Positions 48,897 through 61,290 of a stretch of 64,000 nucleotides of DNA are shown piece after piece. A program made the position numbers and the translations under genes. The stretch comes from Eremophila alpestris peregrina (Eukaryota; Chordata; Aves; Passeriformes; Alaudidae). The DNA lies in the NCBI GenBank assembly GCA_009792885.1, contig WMCF01000007.1, positions 5,705,229 to 5,769,228 on the forward strand, given 5' to 3'. The notes beneath the pieces were generated by a model. That model saw nothing but the letters and a program-made list of their open reading frames with translations, ran no database searches and was not told the origin of the DNA. The first letter of the stretch is position 1. Each line of letters starts with the position of its first letter.

Positions 48897-51800
48897 GCAT
48901 AAAGGCATTTACACAAATTATTGTCTGTAAATAAATTTTGAAAGTTTAAAAAATGACCACTGGAGTACAAATTATGTTAGGAATATCTTGTAATTTCTGA
49001 CTGTCCATGAAGGACAATATTAACAGTCAAAAACTGCATCAGAAACTATCAAAGTATTCAGATCACTGCAAAGAAATTACTAAGAGCCAGTGAGCCATAA
49101 TCATCTATATCTATAGCTATGTATCTCTTAGCAAAGAAAAAGGGAACTCCTAGAAAGGGAGCTTGATTTTCTGCCACTTCAGCCCTTTGTGTTCCTTTGT
49201 AGCTTTTTGATTTCATGTTTTCAATCATAGCCAGTACCATTCCTCATAGGATCTTATCGGCCTTTTTATTTTCAAGTTTCTTTCCATCTTTGAGATAAGG
49301 CTGAAGAGAGCCAGCTAACCCTTGAAATGGAAAAAAACCCAAGACGCTCTATGAGAGAGGAACTAATTGTTAAACAGATGTAATGGACTGGACTGAGATG
49401 GTGTACCAGTAAAGAGACAATGTGGGCAGATTGTTTCATGAGTGATCATCAGCATGCACCAAAGCATTCATCTGAAGTGTTGTACTACGAAATTCCTTCA
49501 GGAATAACACAAGAGATTCTGGTAAATGCTTTCCCCCCTGAGATGCTGAACACTCATAAAATCCATTGACCTGGTAAAAAGCAGAAATAATCCATCTGCA
49601 ATGTGACTGGATGCTGCTGAGCATCTTTAAGGCAGTAGACAAAAATGATGGGCTCAGATAAATTTGAAAATAAAATTCCCTTTTACTGAAAGATGGAATG
49701 AACTTTCTTACTATGAATATTTTTTTTTCCAACTCTATCGTACACAATGTCTTTTTTACCTAAGGAAGTTTATGTATCTGGAGGCTGGAGTCCATGTTTT
49801 TGTCCATGTGATTGTTACCAGGGCAAGATCTTGAAGAGATTCACTGATTCTAAGATTTCACAGGCCAGTCTGGCCATATGTTGTCACTGAAGACTGTTAA
49901 TTACAGGTTTAAAGAATTTTTTTAAAGACTTACTTTCAAAGTAAAATGGCAATTTTCAGATTTTTCTCTTTCTTCTGGAGACTACGAACTGATGATGAAA
50001 TTATCCTTGCTCCAAATACTTATCCTTTTCTTCTCCAAATAAAAGCACTAACTGAGGGTTTCTAAATAAAACATAGATATTTGTAACTGTTTAAATAACT
50101 GCCAAACAATAACTTTGCCCTCCAGACCCAGTAAAAACTGCAATGATGCACTTTAGCATCTACTAATCTCCATGAAAGCATGTTAAGTAAAATGGACTCT
50201 GCTATCATAATAAATGAAACAGCATTGTTTTAAACTAAAATAATTGCTATCAACTTTGTTTTGCCACTTCTCTGTGTACTGAAGTTTTAGCCTTTTCTAA
50301 AAAATCTTGAGGGAAGAGACAAAATGTATTTCAGAAAGTTAAATGCAATTTTTTCCACAGCTGTCAAGACTTCAGTATTACCTTGAGCTCACACTCTGCA
50401 GCTAACATGGAAGGATCTGCATTTTATTGCAAGACTGAAAGATTTTTAGATGATTTGCATTCTTTCTCAATTCATTTTCTTTGAATATACCCAGAATTCT
50501 TAATTGTTTTCTACTTACAGATATCTTAAGCCAAAATAAGCAATTATCATCTGACCCTATTTCCTCAAGTAATGCTTAATGTTAAGCTATTCATCTTGTT
50601 TTAAAATTCTGCAGACTCTCCAAGGTAAAAGTTCTCAAGTTCCCTATTCAGTTTCCTCTAAATACAGAGTTTGCACATTGCAGTTTGCAACTATCAGTCC
50701 TTTGGGTTAACAGACAAATCAGTTGCTGGGTTGTTTCTAGAGGGCCTCCTTACCAAAATTCCCAGGGAGAAAAAAAAATTGAATTAATTTTCAGCCAAAA
50801 TCTGGGTAGCTCTTACATTTCTCTGGGATTTGATTGTCATGAACCAAACATTCAGTTCCTATGCAAGTATAGCCCACACTTCCTTGATCAGATAAATCTG
50901 ATAGTGCATGAGGAAGAGGAAAAATAAAATCACAGAACATTGAGCTGAGAAACAATAATCTCACATGCCTACTGTAGTATCTCAAGAATATGAATTTGAA
51001 TCACAACTGATTGAAAGCAGAGTGCTTGGATTGCAGGACAAAGCGTACAAAATTCTTCTGGACCAATGAAGTTTGCGGGGGGTGGAGGGCACATAGAGAT
51101 TATTTGTAGTCATGTGGAAATTATATATTTTAAAAATATAGGACATCATCCAGCTGAATTAATGCAAATTTTGCTGTAGGGTTTATAATTGAACAATGTA
51201 ATAGCAGAGCACATACTTAGGATGAAGGATGTTGATGTGTTTACTCAGTCACTGGTTCAATATGTCATGTTGCTCTGTGTATGGGAGAGGTTGCAGATAC
51301 GTCTGTGCTGAGTGTGCTCCGCGACTGACAGATATCTCAGAGCTTGACCTGGGCTGCCTACCATGCTTCTTTTTACAAACAGGCCATCAGGACATCATCC
51401 AAATTACAGGCCTTGAGAAGAAGGTGATGAAACACTGATGGAATCTGTCTCTGCACTGGACTCATCCATTAATCCCTTTTTAAGATTACTAACTTGAAGA
51501 TTTCTAACCTTTCCAATAAATAGCTAATGCAAATGTAGAACACAAATATGTAATCACTCCTGGAAACAGAACCCTCAGCCTAGATGGCCCTAAAAGAAAA
51601 ATCCCATAAAATCATAATAACCCTCCATAAAAATCTTTGACATTAGGAAAAACACCCTAATGTTAGTGTTTTGGCAAGAGGTGTTTATTTAATATTATTA
51701 AAATTATTTCTGACCAGGGATGTTTAAAAAAACTTAAAATTTCACTTGAGTGTATAAATGATTAGATTTAATTTAGTGAACTGATGATAATAGAGTTGGT

Positions 51801-54800
51801 CATTCTAACACCGCCAATGCTTCTGATACTTCATCTATAAATATGCATAGTCTACTTCTGTGCACATGAGTTAAATATTTAAGAACAGGAAGTTGAGGTT
51901 GCTCATGGGTTAGTGAGTCCAAACTCTTGAAATTACAGGAAAATCTAATCCCCTTGTAAATTCTCAAGATATGTTTTCCTGTACCATTCCCCAGAGAAAA
52001 AGGAATTATATTAAGGTAATTTTATATAATGGTCTTAATTATAGTATTAATGAGCCTTTTCTGTATTTACTAGACAATTTGGACTATAAATTAATCAAAA
52101 ATTATCTGAATTAACACTAAATTACTGGTATATATGACATAATATTCTTTGGTCGTAAGAATATTTTGATGGTAACTCTTGGAGATCTTCTCCTCTATAC
52201 TTTGAAAGTTATTCTACAGATTTCTTACTGCTTTCTTACTGTCATAATTGAAAACCTTCTCAAGGGTTCAAAATATTATCATTGTTAGTTTATTTCCAGA
52301 TATTCTTATATAAATATTGTGTCCCATGTTTCATTTATTTTTGCTACCTTAAATTGTCTTCCCTTTTAAAATCTATTCTGAATTTTGCAGTGTTCCAGCT
52401 GTGTGAAATAAATCTGTATAAGGTCTGGTAAAAAGGAAAAGTGAGAAGAGTCAGCAATGCATATCATCTCATGCAGAGCCACCCTCAAATGAATTTTCTT
52501 GGTATTATTTTTCTTAAAAAAAAAAAATCAGTACTAGGGATAAATTTTAGTATAACAGCACCTGGTGGATTTTACGCATGAAAAGAAACTTCAGACCAAA
52601 GGCAAGTTATTAGTCTTTTTCATTGTTCCTTGGCATGTTACATAATGCCAATTATGAGTAATCAAAAGTTTCCTGATTAATGTCAGAGATATTTTAATTG
52701 TGTCCCTCATACGATGGTACAACTAAGATAAATGCTAGTGATTTAACAAAGCCTTGGAGCTGATAAAAAGTAACCTAAAAAACTCCACAGAAATTTAGGG
52801 AATTAATCTGTGTGTGCTGTGCTGAGAAATTTAATCTCACACATCAATGATAATCTCAGTTGCATGATAAAATTTACAAAAGAGAAGAGATGAAGAAAAA
52901 AGTCAGTGGTAGGAAAATAACAAGATTGTCCATTTTGAAGTAAAGTTAGCTTTCTTAATAAGGGAATCCCACTGGTTACTTGCAACTTGTAGAGGATAAA
53001 AAAAATTAAACTGCATGCAAAAACTTTTAAAATACCATAAAAATAGATAATTATCAGTAAAATAGTTGAATTTCAAGCACAGAAATATCAGTAGAACGGA
53101 TTGAGAATGAAAACTGAAATCAATGGAAGATTTCATCAACTTCACAGCTTCTTCAAGCAATATGGAAAACAAAAACAGCAGCTGTTTAAAACACAATAAA
53201 GGGACAAGACTACAAGTAGTGTCAGAAATGTTGACTCCTTTTCAGAAAAGGGAAAGAAATCTTGAAATCAGAGAACAAAGTCTAACAAACACTCTGGAAA
53301 GGAGATATGATCAAAAAAATGCAATTGAAAAAAATGCAGAAAATTTGGAAATTGAGTGACTACAACCAAATGAACTGAGATGAAATGAGGGGCAGTGAAA
53401 AGGACCAAAACTTGCCAAAATTACTCATCAAGGAAGAAAGGTAAACAAAGAGACAGAATAACCTACAGAAATAAAATGTTAAAAAAAAATTTAAAAATCC
53501 AAAACTAAGTGAAAACAATAAAAGTGAATGGGATGACAAGAAGTACAAGGAAACGGACTGAAGGTCACCCAATTAATCCCCATTGAAAAAACAAGATTTC
53601 ATTCCCTTTCCTGAAAGGAGACCAGGAAATTCTTATTTGTATGATCTTTAACTGACAAAATATAATGTTGAGAAAATGTGACTGGGGCATTGCAGGGCAG
53701 AGAGGTCAATAACAGCCAAACCTATCCACACAAAGGCTTTTCTTGAACTTTGCTGACTCTCAGTGATCCATTTTCTCAGACTGAGACTGAAAGGATAGGA
53801 GAAGCTTTTTGGTGCAGAGAAAAGCCATTTAAGATTGTTGCTATTTTGATCACCGACCTTTCCCCAACCGATTACAAATTTCTTCTGGCCAGCTTCATCC
53901 TTTTTGGCACTCTTTTAAGGCTGGTGGGAGCTGGCCAAAATTACTTTAGTTAGCTTGGAAGACTGGGACAAATAGGTGTGTTCTGTGTGTCAGTTCAGAT
54001 CCTGTTCTATCAATACAGAAACAAGCTTTTGTGGAACGATGCATCATCCTGCACAATCAAGTGGTGCTACTCCTCACTGATTAGAGCAGAGCATGCATCA
54101 GTATGCATAACATAGGAAACAAGCAGAGCAGCCTGATGAGAGTCTAACCTTATCTATGAGATTAGCTATTCTGAGGGACAGCTACAGCAACAAAAATGTG
54201 AGACAGAACCACTCAAAGCTTTTTCCGCTTTAGGCACTCATTATCAATCATCTTAATATTTCTCTCCTCACTGTTGTTTGTCTCCTGCTCCTCAAATTTT
54301 TCAGCGACATTCCCTATGAAAATATCCGTTAATGGAATTTTTGTTGCATAGACATTAGGAAAAATAATTTTTCTTTGTGAATATTTTCATCATTCTGGAA
54401 TTCTAGACCTTATCTGCCACTTCCCATAGCTCTTAAAGTCTACCTGTCTAAGCTTCCCTGAAAACTGCATCAAGGCAAGGGAAATAACTAGAAATAAATG
54501 GCTGCAATTTTCAGTGAAAACTAGTCAAGCTAAACCAGAATCCGGTCATGGTCATGGGCCAAAGCATTATGTTGCCCTTACATAAGGGAAAGTATCAAAA
54601 CTGTTTTCAAAAGGCGTCTGGAAGTCTTCTGATTCACCAGTAAATTGTATCAAATAATCCCCATTTTTTTTGGCACAACAGAATTACAGGGAAAAATATT
54701 GGTTTAACAAAAAAAGGGAGCACCAAGAAAGATGCAGGAGCATGGTGATGACTTACAGCTATAGAATAATTTTGCACGAAGAAAACCAAGCAGAAAGTTG

Positions 54801-57800
54801 CAAGTATTGCCTCAGTCTAAAAAGCTGCTAGGAAGAAAAAAAGACAGCTGAGAATTATTAGAAGTGCAAGCACAGTAATAAGGATATGTCTCCATGTCAC
54901 ATCGTGACACCCCCAGGCACCTGAGAGGACAGAACTGTGTCTGACAATTTTCACTGCAGCATCAGGGAACAGAGTGCTACTTATGTTACCCACAGGATGA
55001 ATTATTGCAGGAAGGTGCTACTCTCTGATTAGCTCAAGTAGCTCCACACAGCCCTGTAACCTGCAGTGTCAGAACAGGAGCAAAACTCTGATTTGAAACT
55101 GATAACTGAACTAGGCTGCAGTTTCCTACTGTGGTTTAATGTTCCTTTGGAAAATCCTGGTTATTATTTGTATCCTTCCTGACCAGATACATGTGTGTCA
55201 GTGTAAGATCTGCAATGTATAGTGGCTTGAGATAGGTACTTTACTGCCCCATTCTGAAATATTGGTTGTTCAAAACTAACAGTGTTTATAGATGAGAGTT
55301 GTGTGCCTGCTCGCCCATTTTTTGTGAAAAGTAAAGAAACACTTCATTTAATTTCAAAACTAATTTTGCATAGACATGATTTAAAATACAAGCCAAAGTA
55401 GGCTCAAAAGTTAATAAGCAGATCAAAATAGGAATAAAAGCAGCAAAATGAAGATATGCCTATGGAATCAATCTTTAATATGAAATAAAAATATTTCTGA
55501 AAAAAGGAACTGAAGGGCTTGACTGAAGATGAATTTCATGCAAAAAAAGTTTATATATATTTTTAGACAGGAAGTTGAAACGTTCAATATACAGGAGAAA
55601 AGAAAATTACTGATAGCGTGATTTGCACTTAACAATAGCTTAAAAATAAAATTCAGTGATCCCAATTCAAGCAAAACAAAAAATCTCGTTTGGAGAAAAC
55701 CAAACCATAATGTTTTAATTTAAAGTAGCTGTCTAAGCAGCAGTTTTAATTAAGTTTTAGCATCTTTAGATTTCTGGAGGTCCTATACATAATTTAATAT
55801 CATATTTACATTCTGTGTATTTGAAGAGTGTTTTATAGCCCATGCATAGTAAGAGATCTGTGGGTTTCAGCTTATGAAATTACTATGTTAATAAGGCACA
55901 AATCCTGTAAAATAACTTTACATCCCACACAGTCTACCACTAAATTAATTCTGGCACTTTGAGTCATCAGACTGGCAAGGCTTAAGATAAAACATTGGAA
56001 ATAATACAAACTAGTACTCAAGGGCTGATCAGCCTAGAAATGTTAAAGCAAATGTATTGTCTGTACAACAGAAACATTTAAATTATGTCTCATATATGTT
56101 TCATCTCGGAAAGGCTTAAAAATTACATATTGAATAAAAAGCCAAAGGTTTCTAAAGATCAAATGAACAGTCTTACTCTGTAGGAGATATCACTTCATAG
56201 AAGAATTTGAATAGAAGTAGAATAATAACTTTAACAGCAAGCAAATGCAAGTTTCATGGGATTCAAAATCCTGAGGATAATTAACAGTTCAAATTTTAGA
56301 AGAGTTTACTGGGAAATAATGGTGCCTGGCTGCCACCGCAGTAAAAATTGAACTTCTTCAAACATTTAAAAATATTTTTGTGTCATTCCTGTTCATTTGC
56401 CTTCATAACCAGGCACATCTTCTCTACTAATGCACCTGCAATGGCACAATGACTCTCTCATAATGCTGTTGCCAGGTATCAGCTGATTCACTTGTACTCA
56501 TGTGCTCAACACTATAAAAAATCTCTCTTTTGAGAAAAAATTGCATTTTATATTTAATATATAGTAGCTAAATGCATACTTAGTGGAATTGTTAAGTTTA
56601 AAGACTTTTTAGGACCCCCATTTGAAAACAGAACTGATCAATTTACTCTGGCAAATGTGGGAAATCCAACATTTAAAGCAAAAGCCATTATATCCTGGAT
56701 AGTTGCTCTCTACACATCATTACTTTAAACACTATTCAGCAATTAATCTTATTTTTTTTAGTGAAAAAGTTTAGATTGAAAGTATGAGGAAATATACTCA
56801 TGATTGTCTTTTTCCCTAAACATGCAGTTTACAGTGATTACAGGCTATTTTTACTTTCATTGTGCTTTGTGTTTCAGTTTAGGCAGCTGTTCACTTCCAA
56901 AACCTTTGGTGAAAGTATATGAAGGTGGTTCATCAGTCTTAATTCTTCTTTGCCATACAAGGCCATGATAATTTCTAAATGTATAATTACATATCCTTTT
57001 ACCTTTTACCCATTAGTGTGTTTAGTGCAGATGATGCTTATTTGCACAGGAGCAGTATGCTGTGCACCAGCAACAAGTCTGTTTGACTCATTTCCACTTG
57101 AAAGGGCACCATTTCACAAAAAAACCTCAATAATACACTGTTTGGAAGGTGTAATGCAGAATCTATTGACATCTCAGTAGGTACTGTAGTCATTGGATAT
57201 AATTAAAAAGGGGTGCCACTGGTACCATCTTCCCACCAGACAACTGCTTTTTTTTGAGACGTATTTGCCACTTGATTTGTCTTACTGATTTCAAACCTTA
57301 GAGTCCAATATCAGGAACTGCAGCATAGCAGCAATGAGCTAAATTGTTCTTCACTTCTGATGCTCCTTATTCCATGCACTCCTAGAATAACTAATTTTTT
57401 TTTCCCTTCATCTCATTTTTTAAGGTAGCTAAAAAGTTTTGGCTCAATCATCAGAACAGGGATAAAGTTCAGGCAAGGCAGACACATAGCACAAAAAAGG
57501 TTAGGGCAAATTATTGAAAAATTGATGAACTTATGTGCAAATTTAAACAGGGTGAAATGCCAAGAAAACTTGAAACTACTTTGCCCTCCTGTATACAAGG
57601 TTATCCAAGGATTGTATGTTGGATTTGCCTGCATTGAACACTGGGTGTTCTTGGGAATCTAGGAGAAGTAAAGGGAAAGGACTTTTGCTGAATGAGTACA
57701 AACCTCAACTCCTCAAAGTCGTCTTGTAAGTTTCATACAGAAAACAGAAAATGAAAAGGCACAAGTTGGAAGTGGGATAGTACACAAAACAACAGATTCT

Positions 57801-60551
57801 AGATGCCTCTACCAATGCTCATGGTAACCCTTCTCTACAGCTGTGTCTACCTGGATTCACCTTTCCCTGGGCAAGGTGGTCAACTTCAGACACTGAAGGC
57901 AACCAAAACTATTTCAGTGGTGCCAGGTAATAATGGCAGTGCTATTTCTTTCCATAGCACTCAAAGAGAAACGTTTCTTGGTAATTTAGTCCCTCTGACA
58001 GTACAGGCTGCTGTAGAGATGATCCTCCAGTTTATATTCATAACCTACTTTGGACTTTTTGGTTTCCTAACTTTCAAGTTGGTTGAGGTTACTAATACAG
58101 CTGCTTCTTCACATTCCTTATATCTGCTTCTGAATATATTTTCTTTCTCTGGCATGTAGGCTAAAAGAATATGAATTAGTGAGTGATGACATTCAACTCT
58201 AAGGCCTTTGTGCATAAGGAAGACGTTTAAAATATTTTGCTGGCTACACATCTAAACCAGCCACTTCTTGACAGATCTGTCCTCAAGCAGAGTGTCCCAA
58301 GCTAGTGAGCATGTCCTGTCATGCTAACAGATGGCCCTTGGTCTAAACAGCTGAGGGACACGAATTCACATTTGAGTGATGTGAATTCATTCATCCAGGT
58401 GTTAAGTGCACAGTCAAAAACGTCAAAATTTAGTTGGATTTCTTGAGGCTTTGTGCTTTTAGTTAAGGAACTGAGAAATTTTAATCTGCTTTTATTATTA
58501 GCAAAGCATCCACATTTAAGCATCTGTTGATTTGGTCTTCTAGATGTGCTCATGAGCTGAAATATGTAATGAAAAATAGATCCATTAATGATTATTCTAT
58601 AACATCAGAGTACATTAATTCTCTTTGAATTCAGGCCTGCAGGAAAATTGACAAAATGGGGGATATTTTGAAATGTTTCTGTTGAACTCAGTCCAACCCC
58701 AAACCAACAGTAACTGTGTATGATTTAGGATTTGTGTGTGCATTAAGTATATCTATGTACTGCACTAACTGCGGCAGGAAAATACATGAGATTTGCAACC
58801 TCAGTTGCATACAGTTGTTTTTGGAGAAGGGAAACACACATGACTAGTCTACCTTCTCCGTATATTTATATAGAGCAGTGAAAGCTAACAAAAACAAACA
58901 AATGAACAATCAGTCCGCTAAAAGTCCATGAAAGCAATTATCTATTTATCACCCTAGACCTGTATCTCTGAGTTCTTAAAATCTTCTTTAGGTGTCTTTC
59001 CCCAAAAGAGAAGATGATTACTATTGATATTTTACTAAAAAACAAAGACATACATGGGTAAGACCATCTTAGGTGTGTCCTACTGTAAGGTTGCTATGTT
59101 GCCTGGGAGAGCAGGAGTCTAATAAAATTTAAAAATTCACGCAATGTTTAATTTTTTTCTTCAAGTTCCAAAAGGCATTATTCAGCTGAATTCTCAACAT
59201 TAAGTGAATTTACATTAAGAGCTTTAAAAAATTCTTGAATCATCTTGAATATAATACATAATAATTTGGAAAACTACTAGCACATATTGCTAAACTGTAA
59301 ATTGTTTGGGCTTCCTGAGAGTAAATCTTGATCAGTAAAAGATATGATAAAGATATTAATACAACAATTCTGTGAGGCACAGAAAAGGAAAAAAACAACA
59401 CATTTTCTGTAAAACTGCATCAATCTATTCTGCTTTGGTGAAAAATTAAGTTGCAGATAGCACACTGCTGATGTCTCTCAGATTTCTTTATGTTGGTTTT
59501 TATCTTCAAGCACAATTATCTAAACTGCAGGGTAGAATATAGTTTGGATCTACGGAGCTACGACCATTGTCTATTTTGAAAATGTCAGTTACAGCTTTTA
59601 CCAAAATCATACTGGTTAAAGACCACATTTCCCACTCAAAAAGGTGTTACAACCACGTAACCTGTGGTTACTGGTCATATCTACTGATGACAGGGGCTTG
59701 TGAGATGGTAGTGGTAGCAACAGTGTGATGACAATTCTTGGATCAAATACCCCTTTTCAGAAAAAAAGCAAGAGGAAAATTATAAGAATTTAAAAGTAGT
59801 ATTGAGGAGGGAGGAATTGATATTTTGGCTTAGGCATGCTCTGATTTTGGTGATTGCACAACTTTCCTGGCCTTGGTGGAGAAATTATCTGCCAGTGGTT
59901 CCAGTTCATTGGAAGAGGAGGTACTCTTAAGGATCTAATGGAATTCCACTATATGATATAGCGAGGACTGATTTCATGTTTAAAGGTCTAGGGAAGGTCT
60001 CAAAAGAGGAGGAATCATTTCATGATTGCTCTACAGCTTAATTTTTTTTTTCATTGCTAAACAGAACAACGCTTACTACTTCACTGGGATAAAACAGTCA
60101 CAGTTTTCCGTATGCACACTGTCTATTTTTGAACGTCACAGCTTTTCTAAACATGGAGCTGGGTTTTTTTTGTTTTGAGACTTGTATTTCATTATGTCTT
60201 ACCTTGGGTTTTATGTTTCAGTATTCTTTCCTGCCTCTAACATATGGTTTGATGTAAAAGACTTGTGAAAGTTGCTACATCCAAATGATCACCTCAAAAC
60301 TAAGAATAACTTTAGGCCATCAGGGTCAGAAAATAAAGTTTATAAAATATTTATAATGTGACATGTTCATTCTGGCCTAGATAAAAGAAATGCACAGACT
60401 AAAGAGGAATGTGATCTTCATCATTGGTCAAGTCAAGGATGAACTGAAAATGAACTTTCCTGGGTTTAAACTAAATCAGTTAATATTAAAGTCTTCAGAA
60501 TAATTTTGAAAGCTTTTTATGGAAAGAGCCCTACAAGTACTGATTGCTATG

Positions 60552-60579
60552 CTTTAGATATGCCCATCCTTTAGATATG
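60552..60579 (+). repeat. Short direct repeat beside the LTR-like segment
   Basis: CTTTAGATATG occurs twice, 17 bp apart, just before the presumed left end of the LTR-like sequence. Confidence 0.7.
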
Positions 60580-60585
60580 TCCTTT

Positions 60586-61290
60586 TGTTAAGATCCAGTT
60601 GGTGAGAGATGCCCCTGCTCAAATTAAGGTACAAAATAGACCATAAGCTGATGTCAATAATATGGATTTATTTAATAATAAAGGTGAGGTAGAGAGATAG
60701 ATCAAGGAAGCACCACCTTTGGATCCAGTGGCATTCCATGGGTGGGTTGTTCAAAACTTTTCACCATTTTTACATCTTGGAAAACAAGTAATTAATGCTC
60801 ATTGGCTATACAGTACCCTTGCTCTATTAGTTAAACAATTCCCCCACTTCTAATGGTAATTAGTCCACATGCTTTGTCTTTCCCATGGGCAGGTGTTCAG
60901 CCACCTCTGGGAGGGCAGGGCTCTATCAAGTTTAAAGACTTGGGAAGAAAAATGCCATGTCTCCAGTTGCCCCTCACTTCCTTATTCCCCATCTTTGTAC
61001 ACTGAGCATGATCTCACATGTTATGGAATATCTCTTTGGTCAGTTAGGGTTAGCTGTCCCAGCTCTGTCCTCCCTCTGCTTCTTGGTGACGCCCAGCCTC
61101 CTCCTTGGTAGGGGAGGGTGAGGAGCAGAATAATCTGTGACTCTCTGCAAGTGCTGGTCAGCAGCAACAGGAACTTCCTTGTTCTATCTACTGTTTCCAG
61201 CACTAGACCAAAACACAGCCCCATATCAGCTACTTTGAAGAAAATTAACTCTATGCCAGAAAAAAAGCAGAACATAGACTTACTGCTGGG
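60586..61290 (-). mobile_element. Retroviral LTR-like sequence, minus strand
   Basis: The right half (about 61030-61290) strongly resembles a dispersed bird retroviral repeat that I recall, with blocks such as AGCCCCATATCAGCTACTTT and GAAGAAAATTAACTCTATGC. On the minus strand the left half ends in GATCTTAACA and carries AATAAA (plus-strand TTTATT at about 60667-60673), as expected of an LTR 3' part. The whole may be one LTR of about 700 bp or two adjoining fragments. I found no matching duplication at the two ends, so the limits are approximate and the family is unassigned. Confidence 0.55.

Larger units (their letters stand above)
47701..60585. other. Long non-coding stretch with no recognised gene or repeat family
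   Basis: About 12.9 kb of AT-rich DNA, the longest part of the window without a recognisable mobile element. Frames reach 118 residues (57803-58159) but show no domain. An A-rich segment at about 52880-53600 opens longer Lys/Glu/Asn-rich frames by composition. A small purine-rich run lies at 47996-48022 and a 14-bp tandem repeat at 48855-48896. Without conservation data I cannot say whether regulatory elements are present. Confidence 0.5.

Noticed and set aside
53123..53359. 78-residue Lys/Glu/Asn-rich frame
   Set aside because: It lies in an A-rich stretch where stops are scarce by composition. No recognisable domain or neighbouring exon.
54061..55040. Similar phrases around GTGCTACTCCTCACTGATTAG at 54.07 kb and GTGCTACTCTCTGATTAG at 55.02 kb
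   Set aside because: The match is about 20 bases with a gap and does not extend, so it may be chance.
57803..58159. 118-residue frame with a hydrophobic segment
   Set aside because: No family recognised, no splice or promoter context, and a length within chance for a 64-kb window.
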